This document shows, one piece after another, positions 16,709 through 25,880 of a stretch of 64,000 nucleotides of DNA. The notes under the pieces are model-generated. The model did not search any database and was not told where the DNA came from. It was given only the letters and a program-made list of their open reading frames with translations. This DNA is from B46-G9 sp964581175 (lineage in GTDB: Bacteria; Desulfobacterota; DSM-4660; Desulfatiglandales; Desulfatiglandaceae). The stretch is from contig CAZONI010000001.1 in assembly GCA_964581175.1 (NCBI GenBank), forward strand, positions 62,001-126,000, given 5' to 3'. The stretch's first letter is position 1, and every line of letters begins with the position of its first letter. Position numbers and translations under genes: made by a program.

Positions 16709-19162
16709 ACTCATCTGATAGCAATCCACGTCCACGCTCAGCTGGACCCCTCTTGACTGCAATCTTCCCTTGAACAAACCTTCAAGCGCCTCCACCAGGT
16801 GCCTGATGAGTGCAGCCTGATCACCCTTCACCAGAATCTGCCACCGATACTTTCCCTTCACACGAAACAGGGGGGCTTCCGCCGGTCCGAGGATCTTGAT
16901 TTCCTTTCCCCTCTTTGGCCATCCGGCAACTATTCCTCTCATTGCCTCTCCAAGGAAGCGGGCTGCCTCAGCCGTTTCCTCCTTGCTGTTTCCCTTGATT
17001 CTCAGACACGTCATATGGGAAAAAGGAGGATATCCCAGTGCCTCCCTGAGTTCCATTTCCTGTGCGAAAAAAGCCTCATAATCATGGCTCACTGCTGTCT
17101 TGATGGCGTAATGGTCAACGTTGAAGGTCTGTACGATCACCCTTCCCTTTTTCGTTCCCCGACCCGCCCTACCGGCCACCTGAGAGAGGATATGGAAGGT
17201 CCTTTCTCCCGCTCTGAAATCAGGAAAGCCGAGAGATAAATCAGCAGCGAGGACACCCACCAGCGTCACATTTGGAAAGTCATACCCTTTGGTGATCATC
17301 TGGGTCCCGACCAGGACATCGATCTCGCCCGCGCCGAATTTCTTGAGAATCTCAAACGCGCTTCCCTTCTTTTTTGTGCTGTCGGTGTCCATCCTCGCCA
17401 CGCGGACGCCCGGGAACAGCCTGTGAAGCTCGGCTTCCAATCGTTCGGTTCCAAATCCATATGGTTTCAACCGCCTGCCGCTGCAGGAAGGACAACGCGT
17501 ATAAAGTACACTATGAAAGCCGCAATAATGGCACCTCAAGCAGTTATCCTGATGGTGTATGAGGGCAACATCGCAGTTCGGGCATTGGATTGTCTTGCCG
17601 CACGTCAGGCATACATACAGACGGTGAAAACCCCGGCGATTCAGAAACAAAAGGACCTGATTTTGATTCCCAAGTTCCTCTCGAATGGCCTCCCTGAGCC
17701 TGCGGCCGATGATCTCTCCCTTTTCGCTGCCTTCGGTTTCCGGTCTCATATCCACCATTTCGATTTCCGGGAGGCGCCGCCTCTCCACCCGTTCGGCCAT
17801 TTGAAGGAGATGATACCGCCCGCAATGGGAATGGTGGTAGGACTGAATCGAGGGGGTACCGGAGCCCAAGAGAACTACTGCCTTTTCCATCCTTGCCCTG
17901 ACCACCGCTGCGTCCCTCGCTTGATACCGCGGAGGGTTTTCCTGTTTGTAGGCGGTGTCATGTTCTTCGTCCACGATGATGAGCCCAGGATCCGGGAGCG
18001 GTGCCCAAATCGCGGAGCGGGGGCCGACAACCAGGTCCACTTCTCCTCTGACTGCGCGAATCCACTGGTCATATCTTTCTCCCCGGCTCAAACCGCTGTG
18101 GTATAGGGATATTCGATCACCGAGTCTGGACCTGAAAAGTCCGTACATATAAGAAGCGAGGGAAATTTCAGGAACCATGAGAATTGCTTGCCTGCCTCTT
18201 CTGATCATTTCTTCAATAACCCTGAGGTAGACCTCGGTCTTCCCGCTGCCGGTGATGCCGTGGAGCAGGCAGGCAGAGAACCTTTCCCGTCTGAGCCGCG
18301 AATTGAGAAATTCTATCGCAGATGTCTGTTGTTCCAGCAGTACTTCGGGAAGAACGGGTGGAGCAATAAGTTCTCCGGCGGGGTTTCTGTAAACGGGAGC
18401 GTCAACGCATTCCAAAACCCCTCTTCTCACCCATTTATCGAGCAGATACCTGCCGTTCCCGAACTCCCTGCAGATTTCCGATTGGAGAATACCCCCGCTC
18501 GAAAGAACCCGTTCGAGAAATACTGCTTCGTCCCTGGCGCCGGATCGTGCCGATCCCCGGCCTTCCACAATCTCTTCAAGCTGAATACCATTTCTTGCCT
18601 TTATGAATCTTCGCAGGAGAGGGCGGGGAGGATTCTTTGCGATGCGATCCACGAGCTCCAGCAATCCTTTTTCCCGGAGACGATACACCGTGTGCAGCGG
18701 GCGGGGAAGCCGGGCGCCGGGATGATCCTTCACCCACAGGAGACACTCTTTTTCCGCAAAAAGGAGCCCTCCTTTTTCCAGTCTTCCAGCACCTGCGGGG
18801 GTTATTACCGCACTCCGGTAAGTGTCCGTATTGATTCCACCGGGGAGGGCATTCTTGATGACCAGCCCGATAGGATGCAGATAATACCGGGAAATCCATT
18901 CGAAAAAAGGGATCATGTTTTCGTGAAACAGGGGAAAAGGATCCAGGATATCCGTAATTTCCTTTAAGGGTTGCCGGATCTCCAGGGAGGGAGCCTCCCC
19001 CAGGACATAGCCTGTCACCGTTCTTTCGCCGAACGGGACCCGCACCCGCATCCCCACGCGTATCTGCGCGATCAACAACTTCGGCACAGTGTATGAGTAA
19101 GTATCCGTAACCGGAAGGGAAACGGCAACTCTGAGGCAGGACCTGTTTCTTGATGCAGTCAA
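16706..19162 (-). CDS. priA: Primosomal protein N' (replication restart helicase PriA)
   Basis: PriA reloads the replisome at stalled forks. This 818-residue protein has the N-terminal 3'-DNA-binding domain (VRVPFGERTVTGYVLG), Walker A (LHGITGSGKTEVYLRV), the DEEH box (IIVDEEHDTAYKQ), and the cysteine-rich zinc-binding insert of paired CxxC motifs (CLTCGKTIQCPNC, CLRCHYCGFH, CPSC). Helicase motif V/VI is seen as GTQMITKGYDFPNV and SQVAGRAGRG. The start is a TTG overlapping the previous gene's stop. The stop codon lies in a dispersed repeat, so the last residues (YQMS) may not be ancestral. Confidence 0.95.
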   Translation of the reverse strand: MTASRNRSCLRVAVSLPVTDTYSYTVPKLLIAQIRVGMRVRVPFGERTVTGYVLGEAPSLEIRQPLKEITDILDPFPLFHENMIPFFEWISRYYLHPIGLVIKNALPGGINTDTYRSAVITPAGAGRLEKGGLLFAEKECLLWVKDHPGARLPRPLHTVYRLREKGLLELVDRIAKNPPRPLLRRFIKARNGIQLEEIVEGRGSARSGARDEAVFLERVLSSGGILQSEICREFGNGRYLLDKWVRRGVLECVDAPVYRNPAGELIAPPVLPEVLLEQQTSAIEFLNSRLRRERFSACLLHGITGSGKTEVYLRVIEEMIRRGRQAILMVPEISLASYMYGLFRSRLGDRISLYHSGLSRGERYDQWIRAVRGEVDLVVGPRSAIWAPLPDPGLIIVDEEHDTAYKQENPPRYQARDAAVVRARMEKAVVLLGSGTPSIQSYHHSHCGRYHLLQMAERVERRRLPEIEMVDMRPETEGSEKGEIIGRRLREAIREELGNQNQVLLFLNRRGFHRLYVCLTCGKTIQCPNCDVALIHHQDNCLRCHYCGFHSVLYTRCPSCSGRRLKPYGFGTERLEAELHRLFPGVRVARMDTDSTKKKGSAFEILKKFGAGEIDVLVGTQMITKGYDFPNVTLVGVLAADLSLGFPDFRAGERTFHILSQVAGRAGRGTKKGRVIVQTFNVDHYAIKTAVSHDYEAFFAQEMELREALGYPPFSHMTCLRIKGNSKEETAEAARFLGEAMRGIVAGWPKRGKEIKILGPAEAPLFRVKGKYRWQILVKGDQAALIRHLVEALEGLFKGRLQSRGVQLSVDVDCYQMS

Positions 19163-19890
19163 CGTGTATCTGCAGGCGGAGGCAGGGGAACGTTGAACTC
19201 TGCCTTCAGCACAAGATAGCTTTCCACGGGATCTCCATCCAGAAAATAGTCAATCCTGAATGGAAACCAGCCGTTCTCCACCTTCCTGTAATCGTTGAAT
19301 CGTACTTGGATATTTCTTGTTCCTTTGCCGTGAACGGCCCGATAGCTCACGAGGAGGGGGAGGAATCTCTCCTTTTCCATGAGGAGTCGCGGACCTTCCT
19401 TTGGGCTCTCTCCGATACAGTAGGCGATATCTCCATCAAGCCGGGTCAACGAGACAGAGGCCAGGTTAATGCCCCATTCCAAAAGGAGGGTTGACAGGTG
19501 CTGCGGACTGTTCGACACCAACAGTTGCCGGTATGCAGTATCGACATCAAGCCGAAGCGTGTTAATATCTTCCACCGACATGCCCTGCCCCTCTATTTCG
19601 GGCGCGATCTGTGAACCCGAAGATCCTGGAGACTTGATCCAGACTTGTTCATCGAAGGTCATAGTGGAATTGTTGTCTCCCTCAGCGCCGATCAATCGTG
19701 TGGATTGAGACAAAAGCACGGTCTTGAATCGTGAAAAACGTGCGGACATGCGGTCAAGCAGTTGTTCGACAGGCATGATATAGGCATCTCCATCCTTGCT
19801 CATACCGAAACACGATCCTATCACCAAGGCCAACACGATAGCAAAAGCAGTCCATTTTCGCTTTTTGCGCAACGATAACCCTCCTTTCAA
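19159..19890 (-). CDS. Exported protein of unknown function (weak LolA-like pattern)
   Basis: A 243-residue protein with a signal peptide (basic KKRKW then AFAIVLALVIGSCFG) and a mature part starting with a helix (VEQLLDRMSARFSRFKTVLLSQST) followed by mostly beta segments ending in FPFRIDYFLDGDPVESYLVL. The arrangement recalls LolA-type outer-membrane lipoprotein-sorting proteins, but I see no diagnostic motif, so no function is assigned. It overlaps plsC upstream and priA downstream by 4 bases each, so it belongs to a plsC-this-priA transcription unit. Confidence 0.7.
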   Translation of the reverse strand: MKGGLSLRKKRKWTAFAIVLALVIGSCFGMSKDGDAYIMPVEQLLDRMSARFSRFKTVLLSQSTRLIGAEGDNNSTMTFDEQVWIKSPGSSGSQIAPEIEGQGMSVEDINTLRLDVDTAYRQLLVSNSPQHLSTLLLEWGINLASVSLTRLDGDIAYCIGESPKEGPRLLMEKERFLPLLVSYRAVHGKGTRNIQVRFNDYRKVENGWFPFRIDYFLDGDPVESYLVLKAEFNVPLPPPADTR

Positions 19891-20603
19891 GATGCGGGAT
19901 TACTCTCAAGCCCTTTGAGGATCTCCCCCCGCACCCGGGCCATTAACGCGTCAACATCTCTTGCGGAATACTGGTTCACAGCAATCGGGGTTCCGACAGA
20001 AAGAGAAAAGCGGCCCCGGTTTATCCTGAACCTGCCCTTGGGCAAAATACGCTTACTCCCCTTTATGGCCACCGGGACGATATCACTCCCTGATTTCAAA
20101 GCCAGTTTAAACCCTCCCCGCTTGAAGTCTTGCAAATGGCCGTCCACACTCCGCGTTCCCTCCGGAAAAATCAGTACCGAAGCTCCATCTCTTATCCTTT
20201 GAGCGGCTTCCTGTATACTCTTTACGGCCTTCCTTGGATCGTTTCTCTCTATCCCGATATAGCCGGCGCGCCTCATGGTAAATCCGAATATCGGAATACG
20301 CATCAACTCCTGTTTCATGAGGAACTTGAAGTCCACCGGCAGGTAGGCCAGCAGTCCCAGGATATCAAAATAGCTCTGATGATTGGCCATGTAAACCCTG
20401 GGGACCCCTGCTTCAACGTTCTCGAACCCGCTTGCGTCCACTTTCACGTTGGACAACCACAGGATCACCCGTGCCCATGGCTTCGCCACATAGAGATGTA
20501 TGGACCTGCTGCTGAAGCCGAGCAGGGTAAGGATGAACGCCCAAAGACAGAAAATAAGGGTGTGAAGGATGATAATCGTGTTCAGGCCGAGAAATCTCAC
20601 CAT
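19887..20603 (-). CDS. plsC: 1-acyl-sn-glycerol-3-phosphate acyltransferase
   Basis: PlsC adds the second acyl chain in phosphatidic acid synthesis at the inner membrane. This 238-residue protein has two N-terminal hydrophobic segments, the catalytic NHxxxxD motif (MANHQSYFDILG), the glycerol-phosphate-binding IGIERND region and IFPEGTRS, and the downstream VPVAIKGS. Length is normal. First gene of the plsC-unknown-priA unit; about 210 bases separate its start from the promoter of the small cysteine-rich gene on the other strand. Confidence 0.93.
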   Translation of the reverse strand: MVRFLGLNTIIILHTLIFCLWAFILTLLGFSSRSIHLYVAKPWARVILWLSNVKVDASGFENVEAGVPRVYMANHQSYFDILGLLAYLPVDFKFLMKQELMRIPIFGFTMRRAGYIGIERNDPRKAVKSIQEAAQRIRDGASVLIFPEGTRSVDGHLQDFKRGGFKLALKSGSDIVPVAIKGSKRILPKGRFRINRGRFSLSVGTPIAVNQYSARDVDALMARVRGEILKGLESNPAS

Positions 20604-20816
20604 GTATCAGCCTCCCCAGTACTATTGAGCGGATGTTTCACTGTCCATCTCTTGGAATATGAATATTCAGGCATTTCACTCAAAAAAGTGGATCCGCAAC
20701 ACATTGGCATAACGGGACTCCAGCTCTCAGGTCGGAGTGGAGGAGAAGCCCGCGGAAAAAATGAAAAATTCTCGTGACACGCGTTTTGTACAGTCATCCA
20801 CATTGATATTAATTGA

Positions 20817-20845
20817 TTGACATATGAAATTATTTATGCTATCAA
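20817..20845 (+). promoter_or_regulatory. Sigma-70-type promoter for the small cysteine-rich gene
   Basis: TTGACA (20817-20822), a 17-base spacer and TATCAA (20840-20845), in a markedly AT-rich stretch. Transcription would start near 20852, leaving a leader of about 48 bases before the ATG at 20900. Confidence 0.6.
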
Positions 20846-20899
20846 AGTTTATAATTAACATATAATTAACTATAATTACTTACACCTTTGGAGAATATG

Positions 20900-21085
20900 A
20901 TGACCGGCTATATCGTATGTCCAAACAAGAGAAGTGCCCCGCGGGTAAACGTGCTTGTCTGCCGGGAGCGCTGCCCGATGAAGGAAGAGTGCCCGGCGTA
21001 TGCCGCGTATGTCGAAATGCTCCTGACGGAAACGGCTCTTTCTTCACATCTGGAAACCCAAAAGGTTGTCGCGGTTGCTTCCTGA
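20900..21085 (+). CDS. Small cysteine-rich protein, unknown function
   Basis: A 61-residue protein with four cysteines in 31 residues (CPNK..., then CRERCPMKEEC), a spacing that could hold zinc or an iron-sulfur cluster. I do not recognise the family. Support for a real gene: GGAG 6 bases before the second of two tandem ATGs, a near-consensus promoter upstream, and an AT-rich 5' region unlike its surroundings. The first ATG (20897) or a TTG at 20888 would add 1-4 residues. It is isolated, convergent with the kinase gene 7 bases beyond its stop. Confidence 0.55.
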   Translation: MTGYIVCPNKRSAPRVNVLVCRERCPMKEECPAYAAYVEMLLTETALSSHLETQKVVAVAS

Positions 21086-21092
21086 GGCTGAG

Positions 21093-23315
21093 CTACGCCT
21101 GAAGAACCGGAGAACGGATCGGCAATACCACTCTCACGATGATCATGTCTTGTTCCCCTCGGAAGACGTCTATTTTCCCGCCATGTTTATTTACAATAAT
21201 CCTTGAAAAGGGCAAATCAAGCACCCTCGACGAAACCTCGAACGGTAGACGGGGGAGAAAAAACTGCTCCAGATCCTCCTCTGAGATCCCTTCGGCGGGA
21301 TGCAGAAGGGTGATCAGGATGGAATCCCCTTCCTTTTGAAGCCGAACAAAAAAAGGACTCCCCCTCGGTGTCGAAAGAATGGAGTACCGTATCAGGCTGT
21401 CCAGCGCCTTTGTTAATAGACCGGCGTCTCCTGAGATTGAAGGCAAATTGTCAGGGAAAGATTTCACCATCTTTATCTCTCCGGATAGGATTTCCGGCGT
21501 ATGCGCTGCAAGAAGAGAATCGACCAGAGAAGACACGTCCAATTCTTCGACATGAATCGTCACTGGCTCAATGGACTGCAGCATCATCCTGAGGATCTCT
21601 TCCAGCTTGCCCACATCCTCAGCAATAATGCAAGCGGCCTTTCGGTTGGGATCATCTTCGGGCAATTTCTCCGCAAGCCTCCTGGCGAATCCTCCCGCGG
21701 TGGTGAGAGGATTCCTGATTTCATGGGCAAGCCGGGCGGATATCTCTCCAAGTACCCTGATTTCCTCTGCCTGGAGTGCCCGTTCCTGATAAAGCTTGAG
21801 TTCGGTGATATCCATCATGATCCCGTCTATCCACTGGAGGTTCCCCCGATGGTCGGTAGACGGAATAGCCTGGTCAATGAAGGTGAGCGTCTTCCCATCC
21901 TTGGTTCTGACTCTTCTCTCCACCCTCAATTCCTGCCCCTTTCCCCAGCACGCCTCCAGGATGTCTTCCTCGTCCCTATCCTGCCAACCGCAAATCTTCT
22001 CACGCCAGAAATTCCGGTCCCCCACTACTTCATCGGGGCTATACCCCAGCTGATCGGTGAAATACAGGTTGACGAACTCTGTGGTCCCGTCGGCCAGGAT
22101 ACGGTACACGATAAGGGGAACATTTTCCACCAGGGCCCGGTATTTTTCTTCTGATGCCACCAGGTCGGCCGTCCTTTCCCTGACTCTGTCTTCCAGCGTC
22201 TGGGCATACTCTTCAATTTTTTCCCTCCTTTCCTTCAATGCCCCCAGCATGACATTCAGCGATTTCGCGAGGCTGCCGATTTCGTCATCGGGTCGGGACT
22301 GCAGTCGACTTTCTCTCTTCCCTTCCGCAATCTCCTGAGCCTCTTTAACAATTTCCGTAATCGGTTTGACGAATCGGATGGCAACAAACCAGGTGAGGCA
22401 AAAGGAGACAATGATGCCGGCGACTGCAATAAGAAGCATCAGGTTTCTTCTTTCTTCAAGGCGCCTTATGGTGGTCGATCGATCCATGGCAATAAGAACG
22501 ACAGCCGCCGCATCACCAAAATAGTCTTTCAGGGGCCCGAGCAGAATCGAACGAGGGGGGAGGCCCCCCGACGCCGATATAACGGTGAGCCCACTGTCTT
22601 TCCCGGCATGAAAATAATGCCCCGGCCGAAATTTCGTATGATTCCTGTCGGTACATGCCAAGAGCACATAATCGTCTTTTCCCCGCTTCACATATATCCC
22701 GAGATCAGCCCCCCATTCTCTCCTGAATTCGTTCAAGAGTCTGATATTAAGGGGGTACCCCATCTCAAGGCTCCCGAGCACGTTTCCATCGCGAACAATG
22801 GGAGCGGCCCCCTTAAGCACCAGACCTGAAGCCTCCCGTTCCAACCCGGAAACACCATCCCTGGACTTCAGTGCTTCCGCCGTCACACTTCGCCCGGCCG
22901 TCATTTCACCCTGCCCGGATTCACTGTGGAGACGAAGGGGTAACTCTCCCGGCGGCAAATCAATGTGGAACTGTTCTATTCCAAATTTCTTTCTTAGAGC
23001 CTGGAAGATCGGTGCTGCGTATCTTTCAACCGCCTTCTCGTCCCGCGACGCCATGATTCTCTTTATCTCAGGATCCACTGCCAGAACAGAGGCCAGTGCC
23101 AGCAGCACCTCCTCTTTCTGGCGAATATTCTGCAGAAACAGGCGGTACAGCTGTTTCATTTCACGGGCGTCCTCGTGTGCTATGAGTGTCTGCTGTGAAT
23201 TCAGGCCCAGATAGACGAGTGAAGTTGTTCCGATAAACGCGAAGGCCAGGAAGGGAACCAAGAGCTTCCAGATGAGACTGATACTGCGTATTCTGTAGAG
23301 AATTCTGTTCCGCAT
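21093..23315 (-). CDS. Membrane sensor histidine kinase (Cache-HAMP-PAS-HisKA) with degenerate ATP-binding domain
   Basis: A 740-residue sensor: a transmembrane helix (residues ~15-37), an extracytoplasmic Cache-like domain (~40-290), a second helix, HAMP (PITEIVKEAQEIAEGKRES), a coiled segment, a PAS/PAC domain (~390-510) and HisKA with an intact phosphoacceptor (ARLAHEIRNPL). The C-terminal HATPase-like domain has lost its key residues: the N-box asparagine is replaced (ALDSLIRYS), the G1 DxGxG is HPAEGIS, and no GxGLGL G2 box is present (SSRVLDLPFS). It may not bind ATP and may act as a phosphoacceptor or scaffold. No response regulator is adjacent. An inverted-repeat element begins 63 bases upstream of its start. 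Confidence 0.85.
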   Translation of the reverse strand: MRNRILYRIRSISLIWKLLVPFLAFAFIGTTSLVYLGLNSQQTLIAHEDAREMKQLYRLFLQNIRQKEEVLLALASVLAVDPEIKRIMASRDEKAVERYAAPIFQALRKKFGIEQFHIDLPPGELPLRLHSESGQGEMTAGRSVTAEALKSRDGVSGLEREASGLVLKGAAPIVRDGNVLGSLEMGYPLNIRLLNEFRREWGADLGIYVKRGKDDYVLLACTDRNHTKFRPGHYFHAGKDSGLTVISASGGLPPRSILLGPLKDYFGDAAAVVLIAMDRSTTIRRLEERRNLMLLIAVAGIIVSFCLTWFVAIRFVKPITEIVKEAQEIAEGKRESRLQSRPDDEIGSLAKSLNVMLGALKERREKIEEYAQTLEDRVRERTADLVASEEKYRALVENVPLIVYRILADGTTEFVNLYFTDQLGYSPDEVVGDRNFWREKICGWQDRDEEDILEACWGKGQELRVERRVRTKDGKTLTFIDQAIPSTDHRGNLQWIDGIMMDITELKLYQERALQAEEIRVLGEISARLAHEIRNPLTTAGGFARRLAEKLPEDDPNRKAACIIAEDVGKLEEILRMMLQSIEPVTIHVEELDVSSLVDSLLAAHTPEILSGEIKMVKSFPDNLPSISGDAGLLTKALDSLIRYSILSTPRGSPFFVRLQKEGDSILITLLHPAEGISEEDLEQFFLPRLPFEVSSRVLDLPFSRIIVNKHGGKIDVFRGEQDMIIVRVVLPIRSPVLQA

Positions 23316-23378
23316 CGTCTTTAGAGTAAATCACATTCTCCCGGCAAACGTGAGTCTCCTCCCGCTAAACCGGTGAAT

Positions 23379-23689
23379 CTAAGTCCCTGGATTCATAAGT
23401 TCGATGACATAGTCTTTGTAGTATTTCACCGCCCGCTTCTCATGAAAGGCACAGAGGCCGCAAAGCTGACTCCTATTTCTTTTGCCGTTGAGAGGACGGC
23501 AAAAGAAAACAGCTGCGATTCTGGACATAAAGATACAGCCGGTAATTTTACGCCCGTGAAGCTGTCTTTTCCCTTTCCGCCGTCTCGGCAGAAAGGGAAA
23601 ACAAATTCTTAGCGAACTTCGCGCCTTTGCGGTGACGAGAAATTGTCCAGTTCGGATACGATATCGTATTTAAGGATACGTGCACTAAG
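23379..23689 (+). repeat. Small non-coding element with terminal inverted repeats, copy 2 (MITE-like)
   Basis: A 311-base relative of the element at 10161-10522: same left tip (CTAAGTCCCTGGATTCATAA), GTAGTATTTCACCGC block, TTTCTTTTGCCG hairpin, TTTTCCCTTTCCGC hairpin and CGCCTTTGCGGT block, in the same order and orientation, and a right tip whose reverse complement starts CTTAGTGCACGTATCC. About 50 bases shorter than copy 1, mainly in the middle. It fills the 369-base gap between the kinase and mtgA, and its right tip overlaps the mtgA stop codon. Confidence 0.75.
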
Positions 23690-24389
23690 GAACACCGACC
23701 AGAGGCATTCTGGCCATGTCTCTCAGGATCCTCTGTTGTCTCCACTTCACATACGAATTCGGCCGCTTCACCGACCACCTATGTGGACTCGGCAAAATAG
23801 CAGCAAGCAGCGCAGCCTGGGAAGCGGACAGTTTCGAGGAAGAAGTATTGAAGTACTTTCTCGACGCGGCCTCCACACCCCTGACACCGATCCCCCAGTC
23901 GACCATGTTCAAATAGAGCTCCAGGATTCTCTGCTTGCTCAAGAAGGTTTCAAGCAGGAACGTGTAATAGGTCTCTGCGATTTTTCTCCCCCAGGTCCTT
24001 GCAGGCCATAAGAACACGGTTCGCGCCACTTGCATGGTGATAGTGCTTGCCCCTCTCTTCCTTCCCTTTCGGAATATGTCCTGTACGGCGTGAGATATTT
24101 CCACGACATCAAAACCGCGGTGCCAAAGGAACCGCTGATCCTCACTGGCAAGTACGGCTTTTCTGATCTCGGGAGAGATGTCTTTGAGCTTCCTCCACAC
24201 TCCACTGTGGGCGCGCCGGGTTTCCGCATTCGTTCCGGTCAAGAACCGGCTCAATGCCGGCAAGAGAGGAGGGTTGATGAAACGGAGCGCAACTACTTGA
24301 GCGTTCGAAAAAACCAGAAAGAGCAGGAGGGCTGCCAGGACCCACCTCGTGATCCTCGTCCCGATACCCGGCTCCCTCTTCCCGCTCAC
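23685..24389 (-). CDS. mtgA: Monofunctional peptidoglycan glycosyltransferase
   Basis: A 234-residue GT51 transglycosylase polymerising lipid II outside the inner membrane. It has an N-terminal transmembrane anchor (VLAALLLFLVFSNAQ), the catalytic glutamate motif (VLASEDQRFLWHRGFD), RGASTITMQVARTVFLW, the RKIAETYYTFLLET helix and ILELYLNMVDWGIGVRGVEAAS. No transpeptidase domain follows. The TAG stop lies in the outermost CTAAG of the inverted-repeat element, so the last few residues may be altered relative to the ancestral protein. Downstream of mazG by 5 bases. Confidence 0.93.
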   Translation of the reverse strand: MSGKREPGIGTRITRWVLAALLLFLVFSNAQVVALRFINPPLLPALSRFLTGTNAETRRAHSGVWRKLKDISPEIRKAVLASEDQRFLWHRGFDVVEISHAVQDIFRKGRKRGASTITMQVARTVFLWPARTWGRKIAETYYTFLLETFLSKQRILELYLNMVDWGIGVRGVEAASRKYFNTSSSKLSASQAALLAAILPSPHRWSVKRPNSYVKWRQQRILRDMARMPLVGVP

Positions 24390-24394
24390 CCTTT

Positions 24395-25192
24395 CTACCT
24401 CTCATCCTTCTTGATCTCGTTCCAGATCTCGTCCATTTCATCCGGTGCAGCTTCACTGAGGTCTGTTCCTGCGGTCGACAATTTCCTTTCCATCAATTCG
24501 AATCTCCGAACAAATTTTCTGTTCGCCATTCTCAAGAGATCTTCCGCATTCAGCCCCCAATGCCTCGCCAGGTTGACCAGGGAAAAAAGGAGGTCCCCGA
24601 TCTCTTCCCCCACCTCTCTTGAATCCTGTTTTTTGACGGCCTCTCTGAGTTCACCGGACTCTTCAAGTACTTTCTTCCACACAGCGGCCCTGTCCGCCCA
24701 GTCAAACCCCGCTTTAGAGGCCCTCTCACTCAACCGATGGGCCCGCTGGAGGGCGGGAAGAGCGGCTGGAACCTGTTCCAGAAAAGATCCCTCTCTTTCC
24801 GCACCATTTTTTTCGGCCTTTTTGATCTTGGCCCAATTCGTCGCCACCTCTTCGACATTCTCTACCTTGAGATTTCCGAAGACATGCGGATGACGTCGAA
24901 TCATTTTCTCAACTATCTTTTCGACAACGTCGACGAGATCAAACTCACCCTTTTCTTCTCCAAGGTATGCAATGAAGACAATGTGAAAGAGAAGGTCACC
25001 CAGTTCGGCACACAGTTCTTCCGGAAGACCGCGTTCAACGGCATCCAGAACTTCGTAGGACTCCTCCAGCAAATACATCCGTACAGTATGCATTGTCTGT
25101 TTCGCATCCCAGGGGCATCCGCCCGGTGCCCGCAGTCGTTCCACCAAATCGGCGAGAGTGTTGATCGCGCTGTCAAGCTCAGCATAATCCAT
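24395..25192 (-). CDS. mazG: Nucleoside triphosphate pyrophosphohydrolase MazG
   Basis: MazG hydrolyses (d)NTPs, house-cleaning damaged nucleotides. This protein of about 265 residues has two MazG domains: N-terminal with GGCPWDAKQT and the metal-binding EESYEVLDAV...ELGDLLFHIVF, C-terminal with KVLEESGELREAV and EEIGDLLFSLVNLARHWG. A TTG four codons upstream is in frame, but the ATG is the more natural start. It lies between cvpA and mtgA on the same strand. Confidence 0.94.
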   Translation of the reverse strand: MDYAELDSAINTLADLVERLRAPGGCPWDAKQTMHTVRMYLLEESYEVLDAVERGLPEELCAELGDLLFHIVFIAYLGEEKGEFDLVDVVEKIVEKMIRRHPHVFGNLKVENVEEVATNWAKIKKAEKNGAEREGSFLEQVPAALPALQRAHRLSERASKAGFDWADRAAVWKKVLEESGELREAVKKQDSREVGEEIGDLLFSLVNLARHWGLNAEDLLRMANRKFVRRFELMERKLSTAGTDLSEAAPDEMDEIWNEIKKDER

Positions 25193-25328
25193 TGTATCCA
25201 CCAAAATTATCAGGTTCGTAGATCCTCTTCGGCGATGTCATTCAATTTTTCGGCTCGCCTCTTCCTTTCAAATATACGCACAGGTCCGTGCGCTGCACCG
25301 CAGAAACCGGGTGACTTCCGCATTCATT

Positions 25329-25880
25329 TTACAGGCTCCCTTTGAGTTTTTTCGGAGTGTCCTTTTTGAGCCTTTCGGTTCGCCCCAGCCATTTGTTCTT
25401 CCAGCCATCATAAGCCTCTGAGGAAATGAGGCCCACGATAGACTGATATGAGGTCACGATTGCAGGCGCCAACCTGGACTCGGCAATCAATGGCGCCTTC
25501 GTGGGAAGAAAGAAGGTAAGCAAGATAATCACCAGATAGGTGAGGATAATGCCTTTAAGAACGGCCAGAGCAGCTCCCAGCCCCCTGTCGGCCCAACCAA
25601 GAAAAGCCTTTTTTACCAGAATCCCCAATCCGGATCCGGCCAAGTTGCAGGCGATCAGAACAATAAAAAAAATTGCCCCGAAACTGATCAGCGAAAGGAA
25701 TCTGCCGGATGACAGATGGGATTTCAGGAACAGGGTCAATTGTGGTTGATACTTGCTCGCGAGCCATATGCCCAGGATCACGCCGGCCAGTGAGCCTGCT
25801 TCTCTGAAGAAGCCGCGCCAAATACCCCTTACGATGAAGAAAATCATCGCACCTATGATAATCGTGTCCAGGATATTCAT
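25329..25880 (-). CDS. cvpA: CvpA family inner-membrane protein
   Basis: A 183-residue membrane protein with four predicted transmembrane helices, starting with the typical NILDTIIIGAMIFFIVRGIWRGFFREAGSL. CvpA proteins were named for colicin V production and are now tied to envelope stress and cell-surface functions; the mechanism is unclear. The soluble tail (about residues 145-183) is basic. It precedes mazG by 136 bases. The 234 bases upstream, to the divergent HD-GYP gene, include a possible TTGTTT-N17-TAAAGA promoter for that gene but nothing firmer. Confidence 0.85.
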   Translation of the reverse strand: MNILDTIIIGAMIFFIVRGIWRGFFREAGSLAGVILGIWLASKYQPQLTLFLKSHLSSGRFLSLISFGAIFFIVLIACNLAGSGLGILVKKAFLGWADRGLGAALAVLKGIILTYLVIILLTFFLPTKAPLIAESRLAPAIVTSYQSIVGLISSEAYDGWKNKWLGRTERLKKDTPKKLKGSL

